Origin: Zonotrichia leucophrys gambelii
Lineage: Eukaryota; Chordata; Aves; Passeriformes; Passerellidae
Direction: 5' to 3'
Assembly: GCF_028769735.1 (NCBI RefSeq)
Contig: NC_088171.1
Location: 131,147,533-131,211,532 of the forward strand
Length of the DNA: 64,000 nt
The notes beneath the pieces were generated by a model, which was not told the origin of the DNA, made no database searches, and worked only from the letters and a program-made list of their open reading frames with translations. The translations under genes and the position numbers were made by a program. This document shows positions 1 through 13,265 of this stretch, one piece after another. Positions within the stretch are counted from its first letter, which is position 1, and every line of letters begins with the position of its first letter.

Positions 1-204
1 ATTATTTGCTATATTAGCCATAATAAGCAATGAAAGAATACTAAGGAAGTAATTTCTGTAGCTTAAAATAAAAACTTTCAGGTCTCTGCATGGCAGCAGA
101 ATTGGAAAGACGGGGGAGAGGTACTGCTCATGGTATGGGAAAATTAAGTCAGGGATTACTTAGCCAAATAGGGCAAATAAAAATCAGTGTTGCTGGATGC
201 ATTG

Positions 205-799
205 CTTGGGGGAGCTGACCAATGTCACTGGGGAGTTGCTATCCATCATACAGGAAAAGTTGTGGCAATTAGGAAAAGACCCCAATGATTGAAAAAAGGC
301 AAATGTTATTCCTGTTGTAAAATCTAAAGCAGCAGGATTCAGAAGCATGTCTAGAGGCGGCCACTAAGTTGATTGGAGGGATGGAGCACCTCTCCTACAA
401 GGAAAGGCTGAAAGACTGGGATTGTTCAGCCTGGAAAAGAGGAACCTTTGGGTGACATAATTGTGGCCTTACAGTACCTGAAAGTAGCCTACAAGAAAGA
501 TGGAGTGGTACTTTCTACTAGAGCATGTAGTGACAGGACAAGGGGGAACAGATTCAAACTGAAAAAGAGTAAGTTTAGACTAGATGTTAGGAAGAAATTC
601 TTTACTGTGAGGTCGTGAGACACTGGCACAGGCTGCCCAGAGAAGTTGTTGGTGTCCCCATCCCTGGAAGTGTTCAAGGCCTCTGAGCAACCTGACCTAG
701 TGAGAAGTGTCCCTGATCACAGTGCAAGGATTGAAACTTGATGATCTTTAAGGTCCCTTTCAACACAAACCATTCTATAATCCTGTGATGATTCTATGG
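205..799 (+). mobile_element. CR1 LINE, internally deleted, with intact-looking 3' end
   Basis: The first part, about 205-330, matches CR1 reverse-transcriptase coding sequence (GGAGTTGCTATCCATCATAC and the words after it). At about 330-350 it jumps to the C-terminal region (GGGATGGAGCACCTCTCCTA, AAGGAAAGGCTGA). It then runs through the 3' UTR words (GGTCCCTTTCAACACAAACC) to the terminal microsatellite ending ATTCTATGG at 799. The middle of the RT domain is missing. There are many stops, so it is dead. Confidence 0.85.
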
Positions 800-854
800 A
801 CTATAAACTAGAAAAACTCAGTCCCCAGGAAAATTATGGGCTGGAGGAATGGAA

Positions 855-1130
855 TAAAAGTGGATGGAAAATTGCCTGGATGGCTGGGCCCAAAGGGTCA
901 CCATCAACAGTTTGAGGTGGCTGGTTATGAGCAGTGTGATGCCCAGGGGTCCCTGCCAGGTCAGCACCTTTGCATCCTCAGCAATGATCCAGATGACAGG
1001 GGTGGCCTCTGTCTTCCTAAAATCTGTGAAAGGAGCAGCTCTGTATGCTGGAAGGCAGAGCTGCTGTTCAGAGAGCTCAAAATCCAGAAGTGGCCTGACA
1101 TGGACTTCAGAAAACTCATCAAAGACAAAA
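855..1130 (+). mobile_element. CR1 LINE reverse-transcriptase fragment
   Basis: Starting near TTGCCTGGATGGCTGGGCCC, the sequence follows the CR1 RT palm region. GTGATGCCCAGGGGTCC is the degraded counterpart of the GVPQGS-coding segment, and the following words correspond to the segment leading to the catalytic Asp region. The 135-codon open frame through here (836-1243) is not a gene. The 3' limit is uncertain; similarity may continue to about 1240. Confidence 0.6.
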
Positions 1131-4100
1131 CCAAACCTGTATTAACCCATGGCCACAGAAATGGTGGGAGGAGCACCAGCAGTTCTGCAGAACAGGAACT
1201 GCTGTGCAAGGGGCACCATCAAAACCTTGTGGCACTGAGGTAATGTAGGGGCCTCTTTGGAAATAGGGCAGCCAACAGGTCCAAGGAAGTGATATTTTCT
1301 AAATATTACACTATTTGTGACTCCAGAGCAAGAAAGGTGTGAACAAATTGGCCAGAGGAGACACAATCATGCTGGCTGATCAGCCTGTTCTCATAATTCT
1401 TTATCAATCCAATATAGCAATTACATCAGCTGTGTTCTCTAGTTTTAAACTTGACTCCAAACCAACGGAAACACTAAATAGTTGAGGATGAAGCAAGCCC
1501 TGAAGAATCCTGTTAGAAATGCTCATCATATGACTTCATATAGGAAAGCACTTGGAGACCAGCAAGCCAGACCTTAATACATTTCACCTCTGTCCCTCCC
1601 AACCAGAGCAGTATACATGTGGTCTTCCTGGAATGCTACTGAATGCTTTATTTTTATTCAGCTTTTAATACTGATGCCATTACAATTTGTTTTCCAGGAA
1701 TGAAATCTATGAATACACAGATATTTCTGCTGTTGTTACTAACAACCATTCTAGGTCATTATATGTTTGGTGAGAAATCTCACAACATTTCCATACCATC
1801 AATGCGTCTTATTTTTCATACCGTGAAATTTCTAAAGGTATAAAATAAATAAAATGTGGAGAGGATCTCCTTTTACTTCCTCACTTATTTCCATTGGCAA
1901 ACATCTCCAAATTCCTTACAGAACACTGACTAAACTCTTTTTTTATTATTATGTTTTCTTTCTGTTTACTTAATTATTTGCATAAGCTTCACTGAAGCCA
2001 AGGACAGTTCTAGGAATAAGGCTTGACTAACTTGTACTTCCGAAATGCCTATTTAACATGTTAACACTGAGCTCTGTGTGCTAATGTAGAACACTTGTTT
2101 TTTAGGATCAACAAATGGCAAATACTTCCATCTGAAAAATAATATTCCCACCCACAGAAACAAAATTCAGCTTTCCTAAGCAGCAAACAATAGAGAATTA
2201 AGATGTCTCTCAGAGGCACAGCCAGAATAAAAACAACCACACCCCACATCCGAATGAGATCCTCATCTGGATGATTTCAGTGTTTCTTTTCTGAGACAAA
2301 GTATATTATGATACTGAAAAGGTGAGTTGGAGAAGCAAATTTATTGATGTTTTTTGAGATGTTTAGGAATTGCATATGCTTCCAAGAAGTACCTATTTAT
2401 TACAAGGGTCACCTATGCCAATCCATCTCATGTAAGTTTTTGAAGAGTAAATATCTAAAAGGAAAGAAGTAATATAAACTTAGTGATATTTGTGATATTC
2501 AAAGGAAGAAGAGTGACAAAATAAGAGAAAGAAGTCCACCAGCCAAAAAGTGCAAGAACCATTACAATTTATGATTTTACTTTAAACAGCCCAATTTAAA
2601 CATTCATTACTAGATTAATGAGCTTATATAATATTAGCACTGCGTTGAAAGCACTGGAAGAGTTTTACTTCTAGGATCCTAAAAGACTGTCAGAATGTCA
2701 GTGTTTCAAAATAATTTATTGTAATATTAGTACAAGATTATTTTAAAGCTGTTTTGCCTCAGTTTATTGAAAAACAAATTTTAAGAGACATGGAATACCA
2801 GCTACTTCACCCATGTGCTGTAATTCTTTACTTGTGACCACCAAGAAAACTTTGCCAAATAAAATGCATCACAAATACAGAAAAGAATACCTAGAAATAA
2901 AATAAGAAATCAGCAATGTGTTTACAAGTTCAGCATTTTGCAAATATTTTTGGTTTCACAGTTCAAATTTCCTCTGGGATCGGCAAGTTAATGATAGTTC
3001 TATTTTTGTAACCGTAATTAGGATTATCTAAATGTTGTACAAATGAAACACAAGAGTTTATGATATTAAAAAATCTACTCTGAAATGGGTGAGACTTAAA
3101 TAAGAAAGAAGCATTTCATTATGAAAATGCTTATAATATTTACTGGCAAATTCACAGATATTTTAAGGCCAGAAAAGGCCATTACCATCACACATTCTGA
3201 GTAACACATGGCAGAGAATTTCATCTTCTATCTACTGCATCAAGCCCATCCCTCCTGCATGAATTACCCTGAACTTTTTGAAGGACACCTAAGTAATCTT
3301 TTGCACATTCAAAATGACAGAGAATTCACCAAGTCTGCAACGTTCTTCTAGAGCTCGCTAACATTATTGGAAGAAGGGGTTTGCTTTCATCCACTTTGAC
3401 TTTGTTTAGACTCAAACAGCCTGAATTGCTAATGAGAAATATAATACAAAAGCCCTCTTAAAACTACCAGGAAAATTTGCATTCAGGCACTGTGCCTAAT
3501 TGCCCAAATCCATCCCTCTCTCCAACAGTATTATCCCAGATGCATTTTTGCATGGTCTGTGTCTAGTCTATGTGAAACAAAAATACCCTTGCAAATCTGA
3601 TGCTTCCTGTTAATGATTAGAAGTAGACAATACTCCATTGTGCCAAAACAAGACTAAACCAAGCAAAGGCGGAAGGAATTGTATGTAAAGTATTGTCAAA
3701 TTTGTCTGGTAGTCTACGAGCACAACTTACAAGAACGTGTCATAAGTTACAGACTATTCCTTTCATTAAATTATTATTCTCAAAGACTTTATTAAAAACA
3801 GAGAAGGTCATATGAAACCTAATATGACTGAGATACTATATTAAACTATGTGCCTTTTAAGGAATTGACCTTCGTAAAAAGTTGCAACATATTAAATTTA
3901 TTTAATTACTCCAGAGTAATTTCTAATTTCAAAAGCCCATTTTATTGGAACAATGATAAATTAGAGAATAGATGAATTATTTTACAGATTAATACACACA
4001 GTTCTTTCTGCAATCAAGATTTTAAATGGGTCTAATAGCCTTAGCACTAACAGTAGGTTCCTAAAGTGCCAAGCAATTATAATTGCTCTCTTAGCATACT

Positions 4101-7100
4101 GGTTTAATTTAATACCACCCAAGTTGCAAATGATTTGGCTTTTGCAGTGGAACACACTCATTCACCACGATGATAAATATGAATTTAGGAATGATAAAAT
4201 AAGATATTTAAAAGGAATAGAGTGTCCCAGAAAAAGCAATACCATATTGCTAAGTATGAGACAACAGTTCTGGTATATCTCAGACTTACTGAGATCAAGA
4301 CTGAGGCAAGATATGCATGTACATCGTAAGTCCTTTAGCCCTCATTTCCACATGCAAACAGTAGTTTGCGTTGGCGCTGTGCTCAACAGATGTCCAGAGC
4401 AGCAGGAACTCAGCAAATATAAAATTGTAGCACCTATGGAGTACCTAAAATTACCTAGGTACTTATAACAGTGTCCCTAAAGTTTAGTTCTGTGAGTAGT
4501 GTTCAGGAGTTTTGTCCAGCTTTTTTGCTTTTGCAAGTGAGGAGACATTTGCCTTGAGTTTGTCGCTTTGTCAAATACCTGAGGCCCTACATGTGATTTC
4601 CTGTGCTAAAATCTCAAATTGCAAGTGACACAAATGCTACCTAGTCAAGTGAAGAAGTTTGATGCTTCCTGTTCAGAGATTTTTTTCCTCCCTTCTCTCA
4701 TCTTGTAGGAAGGTTTTGTCAAGTGCAACACCCTTTACCCCTGCAGCATCAAATCCAAGGCTTTTCAGCATTGGCTTATGAAGCCCTAGACTGTACATCT
4801 GATATTTCTTCTGGGTTTACTCTTTTGGGAATAAAGAGAAGCTCAAAACTGGATCCAAAGAGCCTGCCCGAGCCTGTGGGCAGTACAAAACAGGTAATCT
4901 GACAGGCAGCATTTCAAGCACCACAGTGGAGAATCACTTCCAAACAGTGACACAGCCAAGAATGAACAGAGATTATTCACTCATAATTTGGGAAAGAGAG
5001 TTTGCTCACTTCTTCATGTCCAGCTGGCAACCTCAAGTCCAGGAGTTTTCCTGCTATGCTGCTTTCTCAGACATGTCCCTGGCTGACACTGAGCAGAGGA
5101 GCAGGCTTGGCACCACCTGGCAGCAGGCTTGCACCTGAGTCTGGTGCTACAGGGATGATGGGGACAGGGCTAAGAGAGGGCAGCATGCTCCAGAAAAGGG
5201 GTAGATTTAACCTCTTACATAATACAAAAAGAAATAATCCGAGTCAAAATCCGGTGTCGCAGGCCAAAATACAGCATATTTTAGATGAAGGTAATAAAAA
5301 AGCACTATGAACATGTAAAAATGAGAGAAATTATATATTATAGCCTTTGTTTGCCACATCTGAATGACTAATAGATTGGGTTAGCAATGAATTTTTGATT
5401 TCTGAAGAAACATTAAAATTAAATGGACTACTGGTTTATTAATTTCTGGAAGAACAATTCTTCCTTTTATGCAGTGTAACATAAAATCAAGTCACTGTGG
5501 AGACAGAGAAACACAAACAAACATCCAGGTTCAAAGTGATAGTGTAAAAGGAGCTTCACCTTTAGGCCACTGGTTGATTTTTAAAAGAGGAATTGAAACA
5601 TGCCTTTGGGGAGTTGTTTGATGTCCTGGGTCAGCTTGATCTCAAATACAGCTTAGTTCCTAACAGACAAGTGTTCCCATTGTAAGCACTGCAGCAACAG
5701 ATAAACTCCCTGACAAGCAGAAAGGAGCATCCTTGAACCAGTTTTCCTGGAAATAATGTGTCACAACAGCCACTCCTCTGCAAAAACACAAAAGCACCTG
5801 TTTTCATCTCCCCAAACACCTAAAGCTGAACTAATGTTTACTGGATTCAATAATACAAATAAAACCACTTCACCCCCCCCTCTCTTGCAGGGAAGGCTGA
5901 TCCAGACCCAGGGCTGTTACCTTAGGAACTGCTCTAAATCACATTCAAAGCATTTTGGTCATCATCAAGTATCTGCAATCATCAGGTGCTTCACTTTTTC
6001 AACAAGAATATCCCAGCACTGATTTAGCAGGTCTTGCTTAATAATTTTTAACCCTTTCAGACACTGAGGAAACCTGTTGTGAAAAAGTATGCTAACAAAC
6101 CAAATAAATAAAGCCAATCAACCTATCTTCCCACTTATATCTGCAAATTCTAGCCAAACTCAATTGGGATTTAGTGTTGCAAAGGAACAGCTTTATGTGC
6201 CATTATCTGGATACATCCCTAACCTAATAAAAAAAAAATTGTATTGAACCCTTTAAAAGAAAGATGAGGAAAATAATTGCTTAATTATTAATTAAGTAGT
6301 CTTAGAATCAATGGTCCCCTCAAACTGTAAAACCACATCATAAAATACAACACCACAAACCCTCTCCTTTACTCTGATTTATGCTTAATGAAAAGGCAAA
6401 AGAAATGTTATACAAATATTTTCAGTAGCTGAAAACTGGGTATCAGTGCAAAACCACAACTACAGACATTCCTCACTGCTGGGCTGAACTGTTCTCAAAA
6501 CAATCCAATGTAAAGGCCACTGACAAATATTTCTGACATTCTGCAGTCACAAAGAATTAGAGTGCTGTGTTTGGTGCAGATCACATTGCTTGTGCTTTAG
6601 AGGTATTGTTTAGGCTTCAGTCTATGGTTTGCTAAGGACTCTGAACTCGTGGCCTCTCTCATCCTAAAATCTCAGAATAATCACTGCTGTTTAGTAGCAT
6701 TTCATTGCATGTCCATCAAAAATAAACATGCTCAAAATAGCAGAGATTAAGAAGCTACAGTCTCTTTGCCTATCTCAGCTATGAACAGTTCTGAAAAACA
6801 CATTTAGTGTCGCTCTCTGTGGATCTTTCAGACCAAAAGATGTAGGAGGAGAAAAATATTAAGAGCATCTACTAAGGTGAATCTTGGAATCTAGTTCACA
6901 CTGAAAAGGGGAAAACTCAGAAGAAATTATGTCAGAAACCATTCTTACTGTTCAAGAAGTACACCATATTTTCTCTCCCTGTTGCAGAAACAAAGCCACC
7001 AAGTATATTTTCAGGAAAATATTTAAATAAAATTGATGAAGTGTCAACACTTGACTGCTTGTTTAAATTGAACATAATTATAAAAGCTGTTACAGAGTGT

Positions 7101-9146
7101 TCAATTTGTTTCAATGTTATTATATATCATAAAGACTCATTCAAGCAGGGAGAATAGTGCGGACAAGGCATGAAGATTAGAAGATGTCTTAGACTTCTCC
7201 CTGGAACAGCATGAAATATAATCTAAAGCAGCCAAAATTCTTTTAGTGGAGCTAATTTCTTTTCACTGGAGCTTTATGAAGAAAAGAATCAGTGTTCCTT
7301 TATGCTGCAAGAACACTTTGCTATTTGCTTAACAGAAAGTTAAACGAACCAAAGCTATAGACAGAAAAAAAAAATGTACCATCAATTAATGTGACAAATT
7401 CTTAATAGGAAAACAAATCAGATTTATTTAAAAACTGAGGTCTTGGTTCTGGTGTATTTATGTTTTCCCAAGGTTGAGCTTATATTCCCAAGGTTTATAT
7501 TTTTCATATTTTATGCTTTCTGAGGAGTACAGATGTCCATGGGAGAGGGCTTTTTTCTGCATTGCTCCTGCTGAGTAGCCCAAAGACTAATCAAGAGGAC
7601 CACGGCAAGCTGTAGCTGCTTATGCTCCAGGTGCACCACAGCTGATGAGAAGTGGCGTGCAAGAGCTCAATACCCACTGCCATCACAAGCACCACTCACA
7701 TTATCAACTGAAATAAGGCATTTGAAAGTTAAATTTTTCTCTCTTCTTCCATAATCTGTCACATTCAGATGGGAAGCACAAGACAAGTCCCCAGGGACCT
7801 CCTGGAATGATCCCAGCACTTTACCTAGGATACCCTTCTGATAACCCTTGCATTTTCTAAACATAGGCTGAGTAGTGAGTTCTTATATTCCACCTAAAAC
7901 ACAGGTACGTTGGTCTGAAATTCTGGACCAGACATCTTTACACAGGCACTTCCAGGCGGTGGAGGATGAGGCATGGCCACAGCCTCTCAGTAGTGCTTAC
8001 AGTCTCTCCAATCAACTCAGCACACCATTGTCACAGCTGCATGCCATGGTACTGAACCAATTCCACTTCACCCAGAGAGCAGGACAGAAGCTGAATTCCT
8101 AACTGTTTAATAATATCCATTCATCCATACTTCTTGCCCAGTATAGATATTTTGGTTTCAGAATTAGACATCCATACATTTATCGAAGCAGTCAACTTTA
8201 TGGTATCTCTGTGCACCCTGAGTGAAAAGCAAGGGGTTCTGACCATAAATAAGAATAATATATTCTGTGATTCACTCTCTTCCACAAGGTAAAAAACAGC
8301 AGTTAATTAAATATTAAAAGATTCTAAGCATATAGTAGCAAGTAGTAAAACTAGCATGAGAAATGTGCCTGCCTATTTCAGCCATAAAATACAGGAGAAA
8401 ACCTTAAAATTTAAAACTGATCATAACTTTTTTAATACCACTGTTATGAAACTTTCCTTTCTACTATTATTCAAATGGAAATTCACTCAGGCTGGCCTCT
8501 GGTTGGGATTCTTGTGCTCTGAAAGTCTCTGTGCTAGTGTGGGGGTCTCCTGCATGGAGGTGCTGCCAGTGGTGGATCTCTCTCACAGCTTACAAGATTC
8601 TTTGCCAACAAGCTGCTCCTCATTTGGAGACACATAAAATCCTCAAAATAAAACCCTAAAATACTTCAAACTTTTCAGAATTCTACCCCTTTATCACACC
8701 CTAATGACTAATAGCTTTTTAAATGTCACATCTCAAAAACATTGTTTCTCCAGCATATAAAACAGAGAGAAAAAGCCCTGAATTTCAAAGTAAAACTAAT
8801 AATAATTAAAAAAAATTTCTTCTCTATTGGAGAATTCCCCTCTGCCTTGGTTTACTATTTATAAACCACCAGTCTGGGATTAATTATTATAAATCCATAA
8901 AGCCGAAAAGAAGATTTTAGGCATTTTATTCTGCGTATAATCTATACCATTATTAAACTGCAGCTCAAATGCACTTTATGTCCTATTTCTGTTGGTCACC
9001 TTTTAACATTTATGTATTTTACCTATAGTAAATTTTGCTCCCTGGGAGAAAGAATTTCTTAGTACTCTGAAAGGACAGGACCACCCATCTGGCGTGGCAG
9101 GGCTGAGTGGGAGCAGTGTCCCCTGCCAGGCTCCGGGGACACTCAC

Positions 9147-9348
9147 CAGGCACCCCGTCCCTCATCCAGTAAGCGATGTCTGTTCCATCTGCAGGGTCGA
9201 AAACATCCGTAACATTGATGGGCTGCAGCAGAGTCATGATCTCTTTCACAACGTCCCGGGCTTCAGCACTGCCAGAAAAACCCAGTCCAGATGGCTGGAA
9301 GGTGCCCTCATCAGACTCCATAACGATATCAAAGTTGGAGATATTTTC
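9147..9348 (-). CDS. CPQ: CPQ coding exon (probably exon 7), zinc-ligand Asp and C-terminal half of the core
   Basis: This 202-bp internal exon encodes 67 residues plus one base (phase 0 in, phase 1 out). The acceptor ends GTGTTTAG and the donor is CCTG|GTGAGT. The peptide begins ENISNFDIVMESDEGTF, then runs through FSGSAEARDVV, MTLLQPINVTDVF and GTDIAYWMRDGVP. The Asp of ESDEG (residue 13) is the expected zinc ligand. There are two N-glycosylation sequons, NIS at residues 2-4 and NVT at 45-47, as expected for a secreted or lysosomal glycoprotein. The exon ends inside a Gly codon. The next exon should begin with the rest of that Gly and carry the last zinc-ligand His (HSHGD motif). I did not find that exon between 1 and 9146, so it should lie beyond the left edge. 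An open frame continues through the donor, but that part is intron. Confidence 0.95.
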
Positions 9349-9445
9349 CTAAACACGTAAGAAAACGTGGTTGTTATTTTAGCTGGCATCATATACTGGA
9401 TTCTAGGTGTCATTGTGAGCATACCACAACCAATTTGTTGACCAA

Positions 9446-9490
9446 ATTTGGGAATCGCAGACCAACATGACTGGTCTGCCATTCCCAAAT
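9446..9490. repeat. Near-perfect inverted repeat, 19-bp arms, 7-nt loop
   Basis: Arms are at 9446-9464 (ATTTGGGAATCGCAGACCA) and 9472-9490 (TGGTCTGCCATTCCCAAAT). They pair with a single mismatch, around the loop ACATGAC. It lies in the CPQ intron, 98 bp upstream of the acceptor of the 9147-9348 exon on the transcript. Confidence 0.9.
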
Positions 9491-12307
9491 ACTTGCTTTC
9501 AGACTTCTGAAGTGCCACATAGAAAGGTAAGACATCACCACCATATTGCAGTTTCCATTTGCAGCTCTCCCTTTCTTCTCAGAGTTGAGACTCTGAAATT
9601 CCGTTGCAGTGGAGAGGGTGTAAGGTCCTTTGGCTTTGAAATTGGAGGCATCCAAAGCCTTCATAGATTGTGAGGAACAGTCTATTTAAAAGCCAGCTGG
9701 TGCCTGTTCAGAAACACATTATTTTCCATATAGCATATAGTCAATTCCATCGATTGGAGGATTGAAATGCCAAGGTTTTCTCCCAGACCTGAAGAAATAA
9801 TATCTATTTTAAGGAAAAATTGTGCTTCCAAGGTAAATACTCCCAAGAAACATGAAAGGTAAGATTTTGTGTACAAGTAGCATAATAACATTTGCCTTTA
9901 GTGTGTACTTGGAAGAATCTTTTAAGCTAAAAGAACAAATATTAGCAATTTATTTGCTTACCATATTTGCTTCGATTGCTCAGTTACAAAGATCTAATTG
10001 GAATAAATACATAATGATTTTACACGAATGAAGATCTCATTAAAAAAATGGGATCTGGAGAAGCACATAACTTTTAAAAAAGAGTTTATGGTCATGTCAG
10101 GCAGAAAAAAAGCTATACTTCAGACCTTGAATTGACTAAGAGAACCTACTGCAGGTTTTACTCCTATGCCCAGATTTTATGGCTGCCATGGGTTATTTAT
10201 TACAAGAAAATCATTACAAGGGATATGTGATAGCAGCAACTAACAGATCCATGTCACTACCAGCATATATAAGCCTACAATTCAGTAAATAATTCTTTTA
10301 CATTTTTCTGTATATAAACCAAAATATGTACTACAGGTAGCTGTGAATAATTCACATAAGTTTTCAGATGTCCTTTATAGAATTTGCAAAGAACTGTTTA
10401 ACACTTTCTCAAAATTTTTTCTTTTGAGTGAAACAATTCTAACAGAGCAGTGCTATTTACTTTTAACTTAGAAATATATCCAGTAGTTAAAAAAAAAATA
10501 AATAAAATCTTTGCATGATAAAGAAACTGCAGATGTTATCATACCTTAAGATAACCAATTTATCCACCCATTTAACTACTGGAAATCAATGTGCAAATAA
10601 CCAATCTTGTCACCTCATTGGCAATCACCATTTTTAGACAGTGAAAAATATCCTCAGTTTGTGATAATTAAATGTAAATAATTAGGCTACATGTGGTGTC
10701 TAGGCCTATCATCAAATGCTGTCCTGAGGTTATGAGCGTCAACATGAATCATGACTCACAGACTGTCTGAGTATAGTGGGAGAGAAGCAGGCCAAGAAAA
10801 GCACACTGCAGGCTGAAATGGACCAGTGATGCTCCAATGCCACAGATATAATAAATGAATGTCTCAAAATGTAAATCTTCTTTATCATAGGCCCAAGGAG
10901 GAAGACTTAATAAAGACAACACACATTTCAGTGTACCTCTGAATTGCCAGTGAAAGCTAACTTAAGTATAGTGAGCCCTACATAAATATGATGCTGTGGA
11001 ACTCAACTCTTTGGTTGAGTTTCCAAAGCAGGACTTCTGTCTGTTTTTAGAGCAGCTGCAATGAGGAAAGCAATAAGGCCAGGGGAAGGGCTGTGAAGTA
11101 AGAAGAAGAGTGAGCATGGGAACAACATGGACACCTAAAAGAAATTTCTCTTATCACTCAAAACAACAGAATCCCTAAGTTCAAGAACTTCATAAATGGC
11201 TACGATTGCAGAATTGCCGTGCTCTTCAGTTGTGTTTTCTCACATAAATGTTTGCATGTGTTTCTAATATGAAACTGAGTAAACAAACCACCCACAATAC
11301 ATTACACCATATTATTTATCTGTAAGAAAGCTATTCAGTTCTGAGAACGTGCTGGAAAGGCATAAAAACAGGACACCCTAGGGAGAGAAATGGACTTCAC
11401 TGGGGAACAAAAAAGAAACAGGTCACAGCTACTTGAAATACCACGTGTCCTTGAGAAAGCTTTTTCCATATTTGCTCCTCTAGAAGATAGGATTACTTAT
11501 AAAACTACCCACCATCAAATTTGAAAGTTGCAGTCTTAAAAAAAGATAGATTGGTTTCCCTGTTCCCATTTTTGTACATCTACATTGGCATTTCTACTTA
11601 CACAGAGAGAAACACATGCTGGAAAACTTGCTTAAAATAACTGTTTAAAAATAGTGAAGATGCTTTGTCATCATTTGCCATCTATGATGCAGGAATAACT
11701 GCCACTAATAAAGCGAGGTGAGACCATACCTTCTCCTTCACTAATTCAAAGGAACAAACAAACCAGAAAGATTTAAAAAAATAATTGCAGGCTCAGCTGC
11801 TTCCTTCAATCATTCTCCTAGTGAATGTACCATATAAGTAAGCATTTTAAACTCAGCAGGTAATTTTTTTTCAGAAAGTAATTTCATCTGCTGCATCTTG
11901 ATACTGTGCCACTTCTCTTGGTGTGTACCAGAAAATTAAAACTTCTCTGTGTAACCTGCTCCCTAATTCTCTGAACATCAAAAGAGACTTTTATCCTCTG
12001 CCTTCTTACAACTCTGTTGCAGAGGAGGTCATCTGTTTTTATTATGTCATCTTTAGCTCTTCAATTGAATTTTTAAATGAAACATTATAATAAATACTAC
12101 ATGGGAAAATTGGCTTTCTATAGCTTGCTGTTCTCATTGAATACACAATTAGGCACAATCCTTACCAATACTTCTCTTATTTTAAGTTTTTTATTTTAAT
12201 TCATTTTATTTCTGTTTTCTTTATAAACAATCTATTTTTTTGTTTTTTCTAAGCAGAACTAAAAATAAAAGTACTTGTCATCTCTAAGGCAAAAACCTGA
12301 TAACATG

Positions 12308-13265
12308 AAATCACAGAATCACAGAATGGACAAGGTTGGAAGGGAGCACAATGGATGGTCTGCTCCAACCTCCCTGCTCAAGCAGGGCCATCCCAGAGCA
12401 CATGGCACAGCATTGTGTGCAGATGGGTCTCGAATATCTCCAGTGAAGGAGACTCCACAGCCTCTTGGCAATCTGTTCCACTACACCTGCACAAGGAAAG
12501 AAGTTCCTTCCCACGTTCAGGTGGAGTTTCCTGTGCATCAGTTTCTGTCCATTGCCTCTTGTCCTATTGCTTTGCACCACTAAGAGCCTGACTCCATCTT
12601 CTTGACACCCTCTCTTGAGAGACTGATAGACATTGATGAGATCCTCTCTCAGTTGTCTTCTCACCTTATCTTTTTCACCCTCTGTGTGCTCCAGGAGCTC
12701 CACATCTCTCTTGTACTGTGGATCCCAGAACTGGGTGCTGCATTCCAGCTGTAGCCTCACCAGGTCTGCATAGAAGGGCGGGATCACCTCCCTCAACCTG
12801 CTGCCAGTGCTCATCCTAGAGCACCCCAGGATACCTTTGGCCTTCTTAGAGCACACTGCTAGCTCATGGACAGCTTGGTGACTACCAGGTCCCTCTCCAT
12901 GAAGCTGTTTTCCAGCAGGTTGGTTCCCAGCCTGTACTGGTACATGGGGTTATTCCTCCCCAGGTGCAGGACCCTGCATTCACCTCTGTTGAGTCTCAGA
13001 TGGTTTTCTCTGCCCATCTCTCCAGCCTGCCGAGGTCATTCTGAAGGGCTGCTCAGCGCTCTGGGGTATTGGCCGCTCCTCCCAGCTTTGTGTTGTTGGG
13101 AACTTGCTGAGGAGGCCTCTGCCCCTTCACCCAAGTTATTGGTGAAAAGCTAAACAATACTGGGACCAGTACTGAACCTTGGGGGACACCACCAGTGACA
13201 AGCCTCCAACCAGATCCCGTGCCACTGATTACTGTCCCACCCTCTGAGGTCTGTCATTTAGCCTG
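12308..13265 (-). mobile_element. CR1 LINE, about 960 bp, from RT palm to 3' tail
   Basis: The 3' tail lies at the low-coordinate end (TCACAGAATCACAGAATGG read on the plus strand). Going up in coordinate, the copy covers the 3' UTR, the ORF2 C-terminus and the RT region: the complement of GGTGTCCCCCAAGGTTCAGT encodes the GVPQGS-like motif near 13170-13190, and the catalytic Asp-Asp region near 13085-13100 is degraded. It is 5'-truncated at about 13265. An open frame of 181 codons (12856-12311) covers the ORF2 C-terminal part and runs on through the 3' UTR. It has the same orientation as CPQ. Confidence 0.9.

Larger units (their letters stand above)
1..9146 (-). other. CPQ: CPQ intron following the 9147-9348 exon (partial)
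   Basis: This is intronic sequence downstream of the GTGAGT donor on the minus strand. The acceptor of this intron is not in the window. The first 1.1 kb holds CR1 fragments, annotated separately. From about 1.3 to 9.1 kb I see no recognisable gene, RNA or mobile element: AT-rich single-copy-looking sequence with short chance open frames. A TAAT-rich stretch lies near 3870-4110, and a somewhat more GC-rich patch near 4840-5170 has no repeat I can name. The missing terminal CPQ exon was looked for by its expected HSHGD and DPKQM coding pattern and not seen. Confidence 0.85.

Noticed and set aside
836..1243. 135-codon open frame on the plus strand
   Set aside because: It overlaps a CR1 reverse-transcriptase fragment in the wrong or shifted frame and has no resemblance to a cellular protein.
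1..9146. Search for the terminal CPQ exon (last zinc-ligand His)
   Set aside because: No minus-strand sequence encoding an HSHGD or similar motif was found, so the exon was placed outside the window rather than guessed.
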